Source: Pseudomonadota bacterium
GTDB lineage: Bacteria; Myxococcota_A; UBA796; GCA-2862545
Assembly: GCA_002862545.1 (NCBI GenBank)
Contig: PKDJ01000041.1
Location: 1 to 32,122 of the forward strand
DNA length: 32,122 nt
Direction of reading: 5' to 3'
Under the pieces are notes generated by a model. That model had not been told where the DNA came from and did no database searches. It saw nothing but the letters and a program-made list of their open reading frames with translations. Below, one piece after another: positions 22,453 to 31,233 of this stretch; the first letter of the stretch is position 1; the number at the start of each line of letters is the position of its first letter. A program made the translations under genes and the position numbers.

Positions 22453-23388
22453 GTGCGGGGTGGTGGCAAGCGCCCTTCGAGGGGTCGGCGTGCTCGTCAG
22501 GCGGATGAGCGCGCCGGAGAGGTCGTCGAGATCCGAGGACGACGAGTGGTCGTGCGCGATCCGGAGGGGGAGCGGGTCTGCTTTCTCTCCGGGGAGCGAG
22601 CGGTGGTCGGCGATCGGGTGAGGTGGGTCGAGGCTCGGGGCACCGGTGGCAAGCTCGTGGGGGTCGAGCCGCGCCGCACGGCGCTCGAGCGGGTCGACGC
22701 CATCGGGCGCGTGCAGGTCCTCGCTGCGAACCTCGGGGGTCTGATCGTCGTCACCGCGCCGGTGTCGCCTCCCTTCCGCGCGGGGCTGTTGGATCGCTAC
22801 ATCGTCACGGCTCGGAGTGCCGGTCTCGATGTCGTCATCGTGGTGAACAAGCTCGATGAGGGTGTGCCGGCCGAGGTCGAGGAGGCGCTCGCGCTCCGTG
22901 ATGAGGTCGAGCAGCTTCGGGTCAGCGCAGCGACGGGCGAGGGGCTGCAAGACCTCCGCCACGCCCTGGCTGAGTGGTCGTCGGATGCCCCGTGGGCTCT
23001 CGTGGGGCACTCCGGTGTCGGAAAGACGAGCCTGGTCGCTGCTCTGCTGCCGGAGAGAGACGACATCGGAGAGATCGGGGCCCTGTCTTCGCACTGGGGA
23101 ACGGGTCAGCACACGACCACCCGCTCCCGCTTGTTCGAGCTGCCCGGGGGAGGTGCCATCGTCGACAGCCCCGGAATCCGAACCTTCGCGCCAGGTCGGC
23201 TGTCGAGCATCGAGGTCCGACGATTCTTCCCCGGGTTTGGCACGGTTCGCTGCAAGTACCGTGACTGCCGGCATCGCGAGGGCGAGGAGGGCTGCGTCGC
23301 CGACGAGCTCGTCCCTGCGCAGCTGCTGACCAGCTATCGCCGCATGCACGATGAGCTCGTGGCGATCGAGGAGCGGCAGCGGCCCTAG
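22453..23388 (+). CDS. rsgA: Ribosome small-subunit biogenesis GTPase RsgA
   Basis: A 311-residue protein with the RsgA layout. An OB-fold lies at about 20-75. The GTPase is circularly permuted, so the motifs run G4 (NKLDE), then G1 ([10 protein letters not shown]), then G3 (DSPGIR). A C-terminal zinc-binding region has Cys-x4-Cys-x-His (CKYRDCRH) and a later Cys. The gap between G1 and G3 contains TTRSRLF, the family's switch region. RsgA checks late 30S maturation. The basic N-terminus ([14 protein letters not shown]) fits rRNA contact. Divergent from the TSP3 gene and convergent with the MATE gene 26 bases away. Confidence 0.95.
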   Translation: MRGGGKRPSRGRRARQADERAGEVVEIRGRRVVVRDPEGERVCFLSGERAVVGDRVRWVEARGTGGKLVGVEPRRTALERVDAIGRVQVLAANLGGLIVVTAPVSPPFRAGLLDRYIVTARSAGLDVVIVVNKLDEGVPAEVEEALALRDEVEQLRVSAATGEGLQDLRHALAEWSSDAPWALVGHSGVGKTSLVAALLPERDDIGEIGALSSHWGTGQHTTTRSRLFELPGGGAIVDSPGIRTFAPGRLSSIEVRRFFPGFGTVRCKYRDCRHREGEEGCVADELVPAQLLTSYRRMHDELVAIEERQRP

Positions 23389-23414
23389 GCTGGGTTCCGA
23401 GCGCTTGTCTGGCG

Positions 23415-24761
23415 TCAGAGCTTGCCCGGATTCACGCGCTGGATGCGCCATGCGAGGAGCGCTGCGGTGATGCCCAGTCCAGCGCACAGCCCAACCCACA
23501 GTCCTACGAGGCCCAGGCCTGCCTGAAAGGCGAGGAACGCGCCCAGCGGAACCCCGATCACCCAGTGAGCGACCAGGTTGATCATGAACGGAACCTGGGT
23601 GTCACCAAGGCCGCGAAGCACGCCTGCTGCGGTCACTTGAATGCCGTCGAACACCTGGAAGGCGGCGGCGACCGGCAGGGCGCCGAGCACGAGCGCCAGG
23701 ACGACCGGGTCGGTCGTGTACAGCCGAGCCAGGAGATCGGGTGCGGACAACATCGTTGCTGCGGTGAGGCACATCGCCGCGACCCCGACCCCGATTGCGG
23801 TCCACCCACTCGCTCGCCAGGGCAGACGTGCACCGACGAGGTTGCCGATGCGGGTTGCTGCGGCGGCCCCTACGCCCAGGGGCAGCATGAACGCGAGGCT
23901 CGCCATGTTCAAGGCGGCGGTGTGCGCAGCGAGCGCAGCCGGACCGATGGCCCCCGCTAGCACAGATGCTGCATGGAACGCCCAGATCTCGGCGGAGGTC
24001 TGCGCGGAGACGGGCAGTGCCACTGTCGCTACGGCCCGCATCCGCTCCAGCGAAGGAATGTGCCAGCGGCCGCGGACGACATCCATGAGGGGCGACCAGC
24101 CCAGGTACAGCAGTGCGCCGAGCATGCACCACTGCACGAGGGAGGTGGAGAACGCTGCGCCTACCGCTCCCAGTGGCGGAACACCAAGTCCGCCATAGAC
24201 CCACCAGACATCGGCGACCAGGTTCACCACGTTGCCCAGGATCGCGACGATGGTGGCGGGCTTCATCAGGCCGCGTGCTTGGAGGAGCTGCTTGAGCAGC
24301 AGAAAGCCAAGGAACGCGGGCACCCGAAGCGCCAGAGCCCAGGAGCAGGCCGAGAAGGTGGGCAAGATGACCGGGTCTTGCCCGGTCCAGGCGAGCAGAG
24401 GACTCGCCGCAAGATGCAGCGCGATCATTGGGGCGGCCAGGACCGTCAGCAGCGCCGTCCCCCGGACGAAGGCGTCGCCCAAGCCCTCGCGGTCCTCGGC
24501 TCCCCAGGCACGCGTGAACCAAGGGTCCAGGCCCATCGCAGCGCCGAGACCTGGAGCGAGGACCGAGAAGCTCCAGGCATGGGCGAGAGCGAGCGCGGCG
24601 AGCGGCTCTGCGCCCAGCTGACCCACGATGATCACGTCGACCGTGCTCATGGCGCCGAGAGCGAGTTGTCCGAGCGTCACGGGCCAGGCAAGAGAGACGA
24701 AGCGGCGGGCCTCTTGCGCGACGCCATCGAAGGCCGGAACAGTAGTGGCATTCCTGGACAT
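23415..24761 (-). CDS. MATE-family multidrug/cation efflux transporter
   Basis: A 448-residue integral membrane protein with about twelve hydrophobic segments in two homologous halves. Opening motifs typical of MATE proteins are visible: LAWPVTLGQL, STVDVIIVGQLGAEPLAALALA, and QARG near the middle, then VALPVSAQTSAEIWAF and LGVGAAAATRIGNLVGA in the second half. MATE pumps export cationic drugs or metabolites in exchange for Na+ or H+. The specificity here is unknown. ATG 24761 overlaps an ATG on the other strand, so this gene and pdxH share a very short divergent control region. Confidence 0.95.
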   Translation of the reverse strand: MSRNATTVPAFDGVAQEARRFVSLAWPVTLGQLALGAMSTVDVIIVGQLGAEPLAALALAHAWSFSVLAPGLGAAMGLDPWFTRAWGAEDREGLGDAFVRGTALLTVLAAPMIALHLAASPLLAWTGQDPVILPTFSACSWALALRVPAFLGFLLLKQLLQARGLMKPATIVAILGNVVNLVADVWWVYGGLGVPPLGAVGAAFSTSLVQWCMLGALLYLGWSPLMDVVRGRWHIPSLERMRAVATVALPVSAQTSAEIWAFHAASVLAGAIGPAALAAHTAALNMASLAFMLPLGVGAAAATRIGNLVGARLPWRASGWTAIGVGVAAMCLTAATMLSAPDLLARLYTTDPVVLALVLGALPVAAAFQVFDGIQVTAAGVLRGLGDTQVPFMINLVAHWVIGVPLGAFLAFQAGLGLVGLWVGLCAGLGITAALLAWRIQRVNPGKL

Positions 24762-24795
24762 GGAGCCCCGTGGGGTGACAGGGTACTCCCCTTAC

Positions 24796-25377
24796 ATGCA
24801 CGACACCAACAGCCCTTTCGCACTCTTCACGACCTGGCTCGCCGAGGCTGAGGCTGCCGAGCCGCGTGTGCCCGACGCCATGCAGCTCGCGACGGCTGAT
24901 GCATCGGGGCGCCCCAGTCTCCGCACGGTGCTGCTCAAGGCGCACGGCCCCAGGGGGTTCGTCTTCTACACGAACACCCGCTCCCGGAAGGGGCAGGAGA
25001 TTGCGGTTCGCGACCGCGTCGTGGCCCTGCTGCACTGGAAGAGCCTGGAGAGACAGGTGATCATCGAGGGGCGCGCCACGCCGGTCACCGAGGCCGAGGC
25101 CGATGCCTACTTCGCCACCCGCGCTCGAGGCAGCCAGCTGGGCGCATGGGCGTCGGACCAGGGCGAGCGTCGGCAGGAGGGTGTGCTCGAGGAGCGCGTC
25201 GCCCGGGTCACCGCGGCTCACGCGACCGGCGCCGTGCCCCGGCCGCCACACTGGAGTGGCTACCGCATCGTGCCCGATCGCATCGAGTTCTGGCAGGGGC
25301 GCCCGAGCCGTCTGCATGACCGCTTGGTGTTCATCGCCGAGGGCGCGGGCTGGACCACCCACTGGCTGAACCCCTGA
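24796..25377 (+). CDS. pdxH: Pyridoxamine 5'-phosphate oxidase
   Basis: A 193-residue protein that oxidises pyridoxine/pyridoxamine phosphate to pyridoxal phosphate using FMN. Family motifs are visible through the whole length: RTVLLKAHGPRGFVFYTN, SRKG, LLHWKSLERQV, ARGSQLGAWAS, IEFWQG, RLHDR. It is slightly short at the N-terminus compared with the E. coli enzyme. ATG 24796 gives the conserved PFALFTTWL opening; an in-frame ATG at 24760 would add twelve unconserved residues. Its stop overlaps the next ATG (TGATG at 25375), so the downstream gene is translationally coupled. Confidence 0.95.
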   Translation: MHDTNSPFALFTTWLAEAEAAEPRVPDAMQLATADASGRPSLRTVLLKAHGPRGFVFYTNTRSRKGQEIAVRDRVVALLHWKSLERQVIIEGRATPVTEAEADAYFATRARGSQLGAWASDQGERRQEGVLEERVARVTAAHATGAVPRPPHWSGYRIVPDRIEFWQGRPSRLHDRLVFIAEGAGWTTHWLNP

Positions 25378-26753
25378 TGCCTCTCTACGGACGGCGCTCG
25401 GTGCTTCCGGGAATCACCGCTCGGCAGATCTTCGACTGGCACGCCCGGCCCGGTGCCTTCTCCCGACTCGTTCCCCCCTGGGAGGCCGTCCGGGTCGAGC
25501 AGCGCGGTGAGGGCCTCGAGGTAGGTACTCGGACGATCTTGTCGGCACCCGTGATCGGCCCGATACGAAGTCGATGGGTGGCGCACCATGTGGAGTGCGA
25601 GGCGCCGGGAGGGTTCACCGATGTGCAGGAGAGGGGTCCCTTCGCGAGCTGGAGGCATGTGCACCGGTTCAGCGACGGGCTCGAGGGCGCCGTCCTCGAG
25701 GACGAGGTCACGTGGGAACCCCCTCTGGGGGCCCTGGGACGGGCCGTTGCAGGAGGCTTCATTCGGCGACGCCTCGATGCGATGTTCGGAATGAGGCACC
25801 GTCGCACGACGCGTGATCTCGAGAGACTTCGGCCCTATGCCGACAAGCCACGACTTCGTGTGGTGGTGAGCGGTGCGTCGGGCTTGGTCGGTACGGCGCT
25901 CTGCGCATTCCTGGATGCCGGCGGCCACACGGTCGAGCGCTTGGTTCGTCGCGAGCCCGGCCCTGGAGAGATCCGCTGGGACGTCCGTGCAGGAACGATC
26001 GATGCCGCTGCGCTGGAGGGTGCGGATGCGGTCATTCACTTGGCTGGCGCCCCCATCGCCGGGGCACGCTGGACCGAGGAGCGCAAGCGGCTGATTCGGG
26101 ACAGTCGGGTCGATGGCACTGCGCTGCTCTCGCGGACACTGGCGGCGCTCGAGCGGCCTCCAGAGGTCTTCGTGAGCGCCAGCGCCATCGGCTTCTATGG
26201 TCACACCGGCACCCACGTGGTCGACGAGGACTCGCCGAGGGGAGAGGGGTTCTTGGCTGACGTCTGCGCGGCGTGGGAGGCGGCTGCTGCCCCCGCGGCG
26301 GAGGCGGGCATTCGGACCGTGAATCTCCGCGTGGGCCTTGTGCTGTCAGCGGCAGGAGGGATCCTGCAGAAGCTCCTCCCCACAGCGAGGATTGGCCTGG
26401 GAGGACCGGTCGGTAGCGGTACGCAGGGCCAGTCGTGGATTGCACTCGACGATCTGGTCGGCGCGATCCACTTTGCGCTCCGCGAGGCGAGCGTCCGTGG
26501 GCCGGTGAACGGCACGGCCCCCGAGCCGGTAGGGCAGGCCACCTTCGCCCGGGTGCTGGGGAGCGTCCTGGGTCGGCCTGCTGTCCTCCCGGCGCCGTCG
26601 CTGGCCATCCGACTGGCGCTCGGTGAGATGGGGCAGGCTCTTGTGCTCGAGGGACAGTACGTCCGGCCGAGCAGGCTGCTCGAGCATGGCTTCCGCTTCG
26701 ACGAGCCAGCGCTGGCAGGGGCCCTCGAGCACTGCTTGGGGCTGCGCTCGTGA
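25377..26753 (+). CDS. SRPBCC domain fused to TIGR01777-type NAD(P) epimerase
   Basis: A 458-residue fusion. The first 150 residues are a START/SRPBCC-like hydrophobic-ligand domain (ITARQIFDWHARPGAFSRLVPPW). From about 160 comes an extended SDR protein of the YfcH/TIGR01777 type: nucleotide motif GASGLVG, DAVIHLAGAPI, SASAIGFYG with the conserved Tyr, RVGLVLS, and the C-terminal SRLLEHGF. YfcH-type proteins are widespread and their substrate is poorly known. The SRPBCC fusion occurs in actinobacteria and deltaproteobacteria. Overlaps pdxH by one base and the downstream Sel1 gene by four bases (GTGA), forming a three-gene operon. Confidence 0.92.
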   Translation: MPLYGRRSVLPGITARQIFDWHARPGAFSRLVPPWEAVRVEQRGEGLEVGTRTILSAPVIGPIRSRWVAHHVECEAPGGFTDVQERGPFASWRHVHRFSDGLEGAVLEDEVTWEPPLGALGRAVAGGFIRRRLDAMFGMRHRRTTRDLERLRPYADKPRLRVVVSGASGLVGTALCAFLDAGGHTVERLVRREPGPGEIRWDVRAGTIDAAALEGADAVIHLAGAPIAGARWTEERKRLIRDSRVDGTALLSRTLAALERPPEVFVSASAIGFYGHTGTHVVDEDSPRGEGFLADVCAAWEAAAAPAAEAGIRTVNLRVGLVLSAAGGILQKLLPTARIGLGGPVGSGTQGQSWIALDDLVGAIHFALREASVRGPVNGTAPEPVGQATFARVLGSVLGRPAVLPAPSLAIRLALGEMGQALVLEGQYVRPSRLLEHGFRFDEPALAGALEHCLGLRS

Positions 26754-27658
26754 TCATGGCTCTGTCGGTTCTGGCGCTTGCGGGACCCTGCGGAGAGCTT
26801 GCGCCGGGGCCCTGCGCCGAGCGCGGGGTTGCTCGGGTGCTCGAGGGTGACGCTGCGGGGCTCGCGCTCGTCGAGGACGCCTGCTCCCAGTCGGAGCCGA
26901 GCGCCTGCTATCGACTCGCCTCGGCCCTGCTCGACGCGCCTGGCATCCCATCCGATCCACCCAGAGCGGTGAGGCTCCTCGGCGTGGCCTGTGATGCGGG
27001 CCAGGCGGATGCCTGTGCGGACCTCGGACAGCTTCTGGCGGTCGGCCATGGGACTGAGCGTGACCCGCCCGCAGCGCGCGCACGCACCCGTCGCGCCTGC
27101 GAGCTGGGGGCGTTCCTCGCCTGCAGCGAGCTTGCAGGAATGATGGTGGCGGGCTTCGGCGGGCCGACGGATCCTGTCACCGCGCGCGCCGTGGCTGTGC
27201 GGACCTGCGAGAGAACCCTGGACGGGGCCTCCTGTGCGCGTGCCGCCGCACTGCTCGAGTCGGGCATCGGGGGCGCTCCCGAGCCTGCGGGAGCGCAGCG
27301 TCTCCATGGGCTCGCGTGCGGTGGCGGTGCGGGTCCATCCTGCACGGTCGCGGCGACGAGGGCGCGCTCTCAGGGGCGTGCGTCAGAGGCTCGCGACCTG
27401 GCCAACCGTGGCTGTGCAGCCGAGCAGCCGAGCAGCTGCATGCTCCTCGGGCTCATGACGCTCGGTGGTGAGGGCGGCTCTGCGCAGCCCGCGGCGGCTC
27501 TGAGCCACCTGACCCGTGCGTGTGAGCTGGGCAGTGGTGGGGCGTGTCAGGCCGCCGGCGCTCTGTTGCTTGAGGGCACCCGGGTTCCTGGAGACGAAGC
27601 GAGGGCCCGCGAGCTCGTCGAGCGTGCCTGCGAGCTCGACTCGCGACGCTGCCCGTGA
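26750..27658 (+). CDS. Cys-rich Sel1-repeat protein
   Basis: A 302-residue protein starting at GTG 26750 (overlapping the previous stop) or ATG 26756. A short hydrophobic N-terminus (MALSVLALAG) may export it. About six Sel1-like units follow, each with paired helices and motifs such as ACYRLASALLD, ACADLGQLLAVGHG, ACELGAFLACSELAG, GACQAAGALLLEG. Nearly every unit carries a Cys pair, which in Sel1 proteins (HcpA-like) forms disulfides locking the helices. Sel1 repeats bind protein partners. Ends four bases from the convergent second Sel1 gene. Confidence 0.85.
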   Translation: MIMALSVLALAGPCGELAPGPCAERGVARVLEGDAAGLALVEDACSQSEPSACYRLASALLDAPGIPSDPPRAVRLLGVACDAGQADACADLGQLLAVGHGTERDPPAARARTRRACELGAFLACSELAGMMVAGFGGPTDPVTARAVAVRTCERTLDGASCARAAALLESGIGGAPEPAGAQRLHGLACGGGAGPSCTVAATRARSQGRASEARDLANRGCAAEQPSSCMLLGLMTLGGEGGSAQPAAALSHLTRACELGSGGACQAAGALLLEGTRVPGDEARARELVERACELDSRRCP

Positions 27659-27662
27659 TGCC

Positions 27663-28592
27663 TCAGGGGCTGGGCTCTTCGCGCGGCGTCACCGAGCGCT
27701 TTGTGCACGCCTCCGTGTGCCCATGGTCGCAAGCGAGGTTGTAGAGAGACTCGATCTCGGAGCTTCGTGCATCGAGGCGCGTCGACGACGACATGAGCTC
27801 GGCCGCCTCGAAGCAGCCGCGAGTCGGGTCAGCTTGGCAGGCCTTCTGGAACAGCAGGGAGGCCTTGTGATCACTGGGCTCTGGGAGCTCCTTGTCGCGG
27901 TGCATCTCGGCGAGCTCGAAGCACCCCTGGCTCGGCTCGATGCGACACGCCTTGTGGAAGAAGTCCATCGCAGTGGTCTGGTTCTCGCTCCTCTCCTGGG
28001 GCCGCGAGGCAGTCTTCGTGCGAAACAGGGCGCCCACTTCGACGCAGCCCGGTGCGTGATCGGCCGCACACGCCTTGCGGAACATCCTCTCTGCCACCTC
28101 GAGGCTGGGCTTGCCCTCGATGCCGTCACCCTGGACATGAGCGCGACCAAGCGCGGTGCAGGCGCGTGGCTGTGCAGGCTCGCCGCCGCAGGTGGACTGG
28201 AACATCACCACGGCGCGCTCCGCGTCCTTGGCGATACCGTCGCCTTCGAAGAGCATGGTGCCAAGCTCGACACAGGCAGTCGCGACCCTGCCCTTGCAGG
28301 CGATGTCGAACAGCTCGGCGGCGCGCTTGGGATCGCGTGGGCCCCCCTTGGCGGTGTTGACCATCGTGCCGAGCAGGTTGCAGGCCTCTGCGTGGTGGAA
28401 GGTGCACGCCTTGGACAAGTACCGGCGGGCGGCCGTGTTGTTGGGGATGGCCTGCTCGAGGTTCGCCTTGCCCAGCTGAAAGCAGACAGCGATGTCCTTG
28501 TTCTTCTCGCAGCGGTCGTGCTGGTTGGTGGTGGCGTCCACAACCTTGTCGCAGCCAAAGAGGGCAAGGGCGACCAAAACGGCACGAGTCAT
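27663..28592 (-). CDS. Cys-rich Sel1-repeat lipoprotein
   Basis: A 309-residue lipoprotein: the signal ends in lipobox L-F-G-C (Cys14). AGGAG five bases upstream supports ATG 28592 over the longer open frame. About seven Sel1-like units follow, each with Cys in positions like ACNLLGTMVNTAKGG, ACVELGTMLFEGDGIAKD, ACTALGRAHVQGDGIEG, GCVEVGALF, GCFELAEMH, GCFEAAELM. The paired Cys suggest HcpA-type disulfide-linked repeats in the periplasm or on the outer membrane. It is the same family as the convergent neighbour but clearly divergent in sequence. Confidence 0.92.
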   Translation of the reverse strand: MTRAVLVALALFGCDKVVDATTNQHDRCEKNKDIAVCFQLGKANLEQAIPNNTAARRYLSKACTFHHAEACNLLGTMVNTAKGGPRDPKRAAELFDIACKGRVATACVELGTMLFEGDGIAKDAERAVVMFQSTCGGEPAQPRACTALGRAHVQGDGIEGKPSLEVAERMFRKACAADHAPGCVEVGALFRTKTASRPQERSENQTTAMDFFHKACRIEPSQGCFELAEMHRDKELPEPSDHKASLLFQKACQADPTRGCFEAAELMSSSTRLDARSSEIESLYNLACDHGHTEACTKRSVTPREEPSP

Positions 28593-28671
28593 CGCGGCTC
28601 CTGCGGAGGCTCTGGTTTTAGCGCACGCGGGGCTCACATCGCTATGGGATACGCGTGGCGTGGAGGGAGTC

Positions 28672-29373
28672 ATGTTCGAGCCTGGGGGCCCTTCCTTCGT
28701 AGAGTTGGTTCGGCAGGGACTGTCGAGCACCGTTCATGGATATGACCTCCTGGCACCAAAGTTCGATCACACGCCGTTCCGGACGCCGGATGACGTGCTC
28801 GGGCGCGTCGTAGAGCACCTCCGTCCCTTCGGCCCCTTCGGGCATGCGCTCGATCTCTGCTGTGGGACGGGGGCCGGCGCAGGCGCCATTCGTCCGCTGT
28901 GCGAGCGCGTCACGGGCATCGACTTCAGCGAGGGCATGCTGGCCCAAGCTCGCGAGCGCCTCGGCGATGACCCCTCGGTGCAGTGGAGGCACGGCGATGT
29001 CTTCGAGACGGATCTGGGCGGAGACTACGATCTCGTGGTGTGCTTCGGCGCGCTGGGGCACATTCCGCCGCTCGAGCAGCCCCAGCTCCTCCGCAGGGTG
29101 CGGGGAGTTCTCCGCGAGGGGGGACGCTTCGTCTTCGTGACCCACACGGTGCCGCCCTGGACCTCTGCCGCGCGCTGGGCGGCCGAGGTCTTCAACGCCA
29201 CCATGCGGGTGCGGAACGCACTCATCAAGCCAGAGTTCATCATGTACTATCTGGACTTCTGCCTGGGTGATGCACTGCCTCGACTGGAGGCTGCCGGGCT
29301 CGAGCCGACGGTCGTCCCGCTCGGGCTTGCTCGGGCGCCTCGCTTCTACATCGTGGATGCGAAGGCCGTGTGA
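28672..29373 (+). CDS. Class I SAM-dependent methyltransferase
   Basis: A 233-residue protein. GGAGGGAG (28662-28669) sets ATG 28672. The SAM-binding fold shows motif I DLCCGTGAGAGA, acidic GIDFSEGML at the end of strand beta2, HGDVFETDL and YDLVVCFGALGHI, then LREGGRFVFVTHT. It resembles the small UbiE/Methyltransf_25-type enzymes. The substrate is unknown. The N-terminal HGYDLLAPKFDHTPFRTP suggests a substrate-binding lid. Divergent from the Sel1 lipoprotein (79 bases). Confidence 0.9.
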   Translation: MFEPGGPSFVELVRQGLSSTVHGYDLLAPKFDHTPFRTPDDVLGRVVEHLRPFGPFGHALDLCCGTGAGAGAIRPLCERVTGIDFSEGMLAQARERLGDDPSVQWRHGDVFETDLGGDYDLVVCFGALGHIPPLEQPQLLRRVRGVLREGGRFVFVTHTVPPWTSAARWAAEVFNATMRVRNALIKPEFIMYYLDFCLGDALPRLEAAGLEPTVVPLGLARAPRFYIVDAKAV

Positions 29374-29384
29374 CTCGGACAGGA

Positions 29385-29404
29385 TAGAGGCCAGTAGAGG
29401 CCGA
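29385..29404. repeat. 10-base tandem duplication before the TSP3 gene
   Basis: TAGAGGCCAG is followed directly by TAGAGGCCGA. The nine-base spacing to the ATG overlaps the ribosome-binding area (GAGG). It could be an operator with one-helical-turn spacing or a slippage event. Confidence 0.35.
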
Positions 29405-29412
29405 GGTACGGG

Positions 29413-31233
29413 ATGTGGCTCCTCGCGCTCGCGCTCGCAGCCGGCGCGGTCGACACGGACGGTGATCTACTCGACGATGCCTTCGAGGTGGAGATCGGGA
29501 CCGATCCTGATGATCCGGACTCGGATGACGATGGACTGCGCGACGGCATCGAGACCTACGGGCCTGATCTGGCGCTCGGGACGGGAGATGAGTCGGATCC
29601 ACTCGACTCTGACACCGATGACGATGGGATCGACGACTTCCTCGAGCGCCGTGGCGAGGACGGCGAGCCGGACACCTTCGACGAGCTCGACCCGCTCGAC
29701 CCCGACGTCGATGACGACGGGCTCCCCGATGGCCTAGAGGGTGGGTACTGCGAGGGCACGAGCGGTGGCGTGTCGGATGTGGCGAAGATTCCGTTTCGAG
29801 GAACTGACCTGGCGGTGTTCCGACCGGACGGGGACTGCGGCATCACGACGACTCAGCTGTGGCAGGCCGACAGCGACGGCGACGGGCTGACCGATGGGGA
29901 AGAGGATCTCGATGGTGATGGTGTGCCGGACGGCGACCAGCCTGGCACAGCGGACGACGAGACGGACCCCACGCTCGAAGACACCGACGGTGACGGCGTC
30001 GACGATCGCTCCGAGGGAGGGGCAGGTGGGCCAGACAGCGACGGTGACGGCACCATCGATGCCCTCGACGCCGACACGACCGCCGTGGACTCGGACGGCG
30101 ACGGCCTGACGGACGAGGAGGAGAGCGTCCTCGGAACCAATCCCTATCTGGCCGACAGCGACTCGGATGGACTGGACGACGAGGCGGAGGTCGAGACCCA
30201 CGGGACCGATCCGATCCGGGCCGACACCGACGGTGATGGCCTGCTCGACGGCGAGGAGATCGACGTGCACGGCACCGATCCTCTGTTGGTCGACACCGAT
30301 GGTGAGGGGCTCACGGACTGGGAGGAGGTGTACGAGCATCCCACCGACCCGACCATGCGCGACACGGATCTCGATGGGCTCGACGACTACGAAGAGCGGA
30401 TCATCTGGGGGACCTACCCGCGCGCGAAGGACACGGACGGTGATGGGCTCTGGGATGGACCAGAGGTCGACGAGCACGGCACCGATCCCCGCCTCTTCGA
30501 CACCGATGGGGGCGGGGCAGGAGATGGCATCGAGGTCGACGCAGGCATGGACCCTCTCGACCCCTCCGATGATGACGCCGACAGCGACGGTGATGGGCTC
30601 ACGCTCTCGGAGGAAGACCACTGGGGCACGGATCCCACTGATCCCGACACCGACGACGATGGCCTTGGAGACGGTGAGGAAGTCGAGCTCGGCACGGACC
30701 CGACCTCTGCGGACCCGGATGGTGATGGCTTGATCGACCCCGACGAGCTCGCGCTAGGGACCGATCCCTTCCTGTGGGACTCAGACGGGGACCAGCTGGG
30801 AGACGGCGACGAGGTGCAGGCAGGCACTGACCCGGCCAATCCAGACACTGATGCGGATGGCATGCCGGATGGTGACGAGGCCGTGAGGGGCACGAATCCA
30901 CTGCTGGCGGACACCGACGGGGATCGGCTCGTCGATGGCGACGAGCCACCCTTGGGATGCGACCCACTCTCTGCTGACACGGACGGTGATGGTCTGAGAG
31001 ATGGTCGGGAGGTCGAGCTTGGGACCTCGCCGGTCGACCCCGACACGGACGGGGGCGGTGTCGAGGACGGCCAGGAGAGGAAGGACGGCACCGATCCTCT
31101 CGACCCCAGTGATGATGGTCAGTCCAAGCGGCAGCGGGCGTCTACAGGCTGTGGCTGTGAGCATGGGGGTGCGCCTGGAGGTGGTCTCGGCCTCGGTCTC
31201 GTGCTCCTCGGCCTGTGGCGGAGGCGTCGGTGA
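29413..31233 (+). CDS. Asp-rich bacterial TSP3-repeat protein with MYXO-CTERM tail
   Basis: A 606-residue protein. A short signal peptide (about 1-12) is followed almost immediately by calcium-binding-type repeats of the form D-T-D-G-D-G-L-x-D-G-x-E...G-T-D-P, about twenty of them. A non-repeat insert (about 115-155, two Cys) interrupts them. The end reads [10 protein letters not shown], a hydrophobic helix and RRRR, the MYXO-CTERM sorting signal. It is probably exported, calcium-stiffened and anchored on the surface. GAGG precedes ATG 29413. Its TGA overlaps the downstream GTG (GTGA). Confidence 0.93.
   Translation: MWLLALALAAGAVDTDGDLLDDAFEVEIGTDPDDPDSDDDGLRDGIETYGPDLALGTGDESDPLDSDTDDDGIDDFLERRGEDGEPDTFDELDPLDPDVDDDGLPDGLEGGYCEGTSGGVSDVAKIPFRGTDLAVFRPDGDCGITTTQLWQADSDGDGLTDGEEDLDGDGVPDGDQPGTADDETDPTLEDTDGDGVDDRSEGGAGGPDSDGDGTIDALDADTTAVDSDGDGLTDEEESVLGTNPYLADSDSDGLDDEAEVETHGTDPIRADTDGDGLLDGEEIDVHGTDPLLVDTDGEGLTDWEEVYEHPTDPTMRDTDLDGLDDYEERIIWGTYPRAKDTDGDGLWDGPEVDEHGTDPRLFDTDGGGAGDGIEVDAGMDPLDPSDDDADSDGDGLTLSEEDHWGTDPTDPDTDDDGLGDGEEVELGTDPTSADPDGDGLIDPDELALGTDPFLWDSDGDQLGDGDEVQAGTDPANPDTDADGMPDGDEAVRGTNPLLADTDGDRLVDGDEPPLGCDPLSADTDGDGLRDGREVELGTSPVDPDTDGGGVEDGQERKDGTDPLDPSDDGQSKRQRASTGCGCEHGGAPGGGLGLGLVLLGLWRRRR
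29452..31110 (+). repeat. About twenty Cys-free bacterial TSP3 repeats
   Basis: Units of about 18-30 residues alternate D-x-D-G-D-G-L-x-D-G-E-E with G-T-D-P. Unlike the TSP3 repeats at 21209-21985 these lack Cys, so they belong to a different TSP3 subtype. Confidence 0.88.

Noticed and set aside
24628-24795. Longer pdxH frame from 24628
   Set aside because: Most of it is antisense to the MATE gene and is not similar to any PdxH N-terminus.
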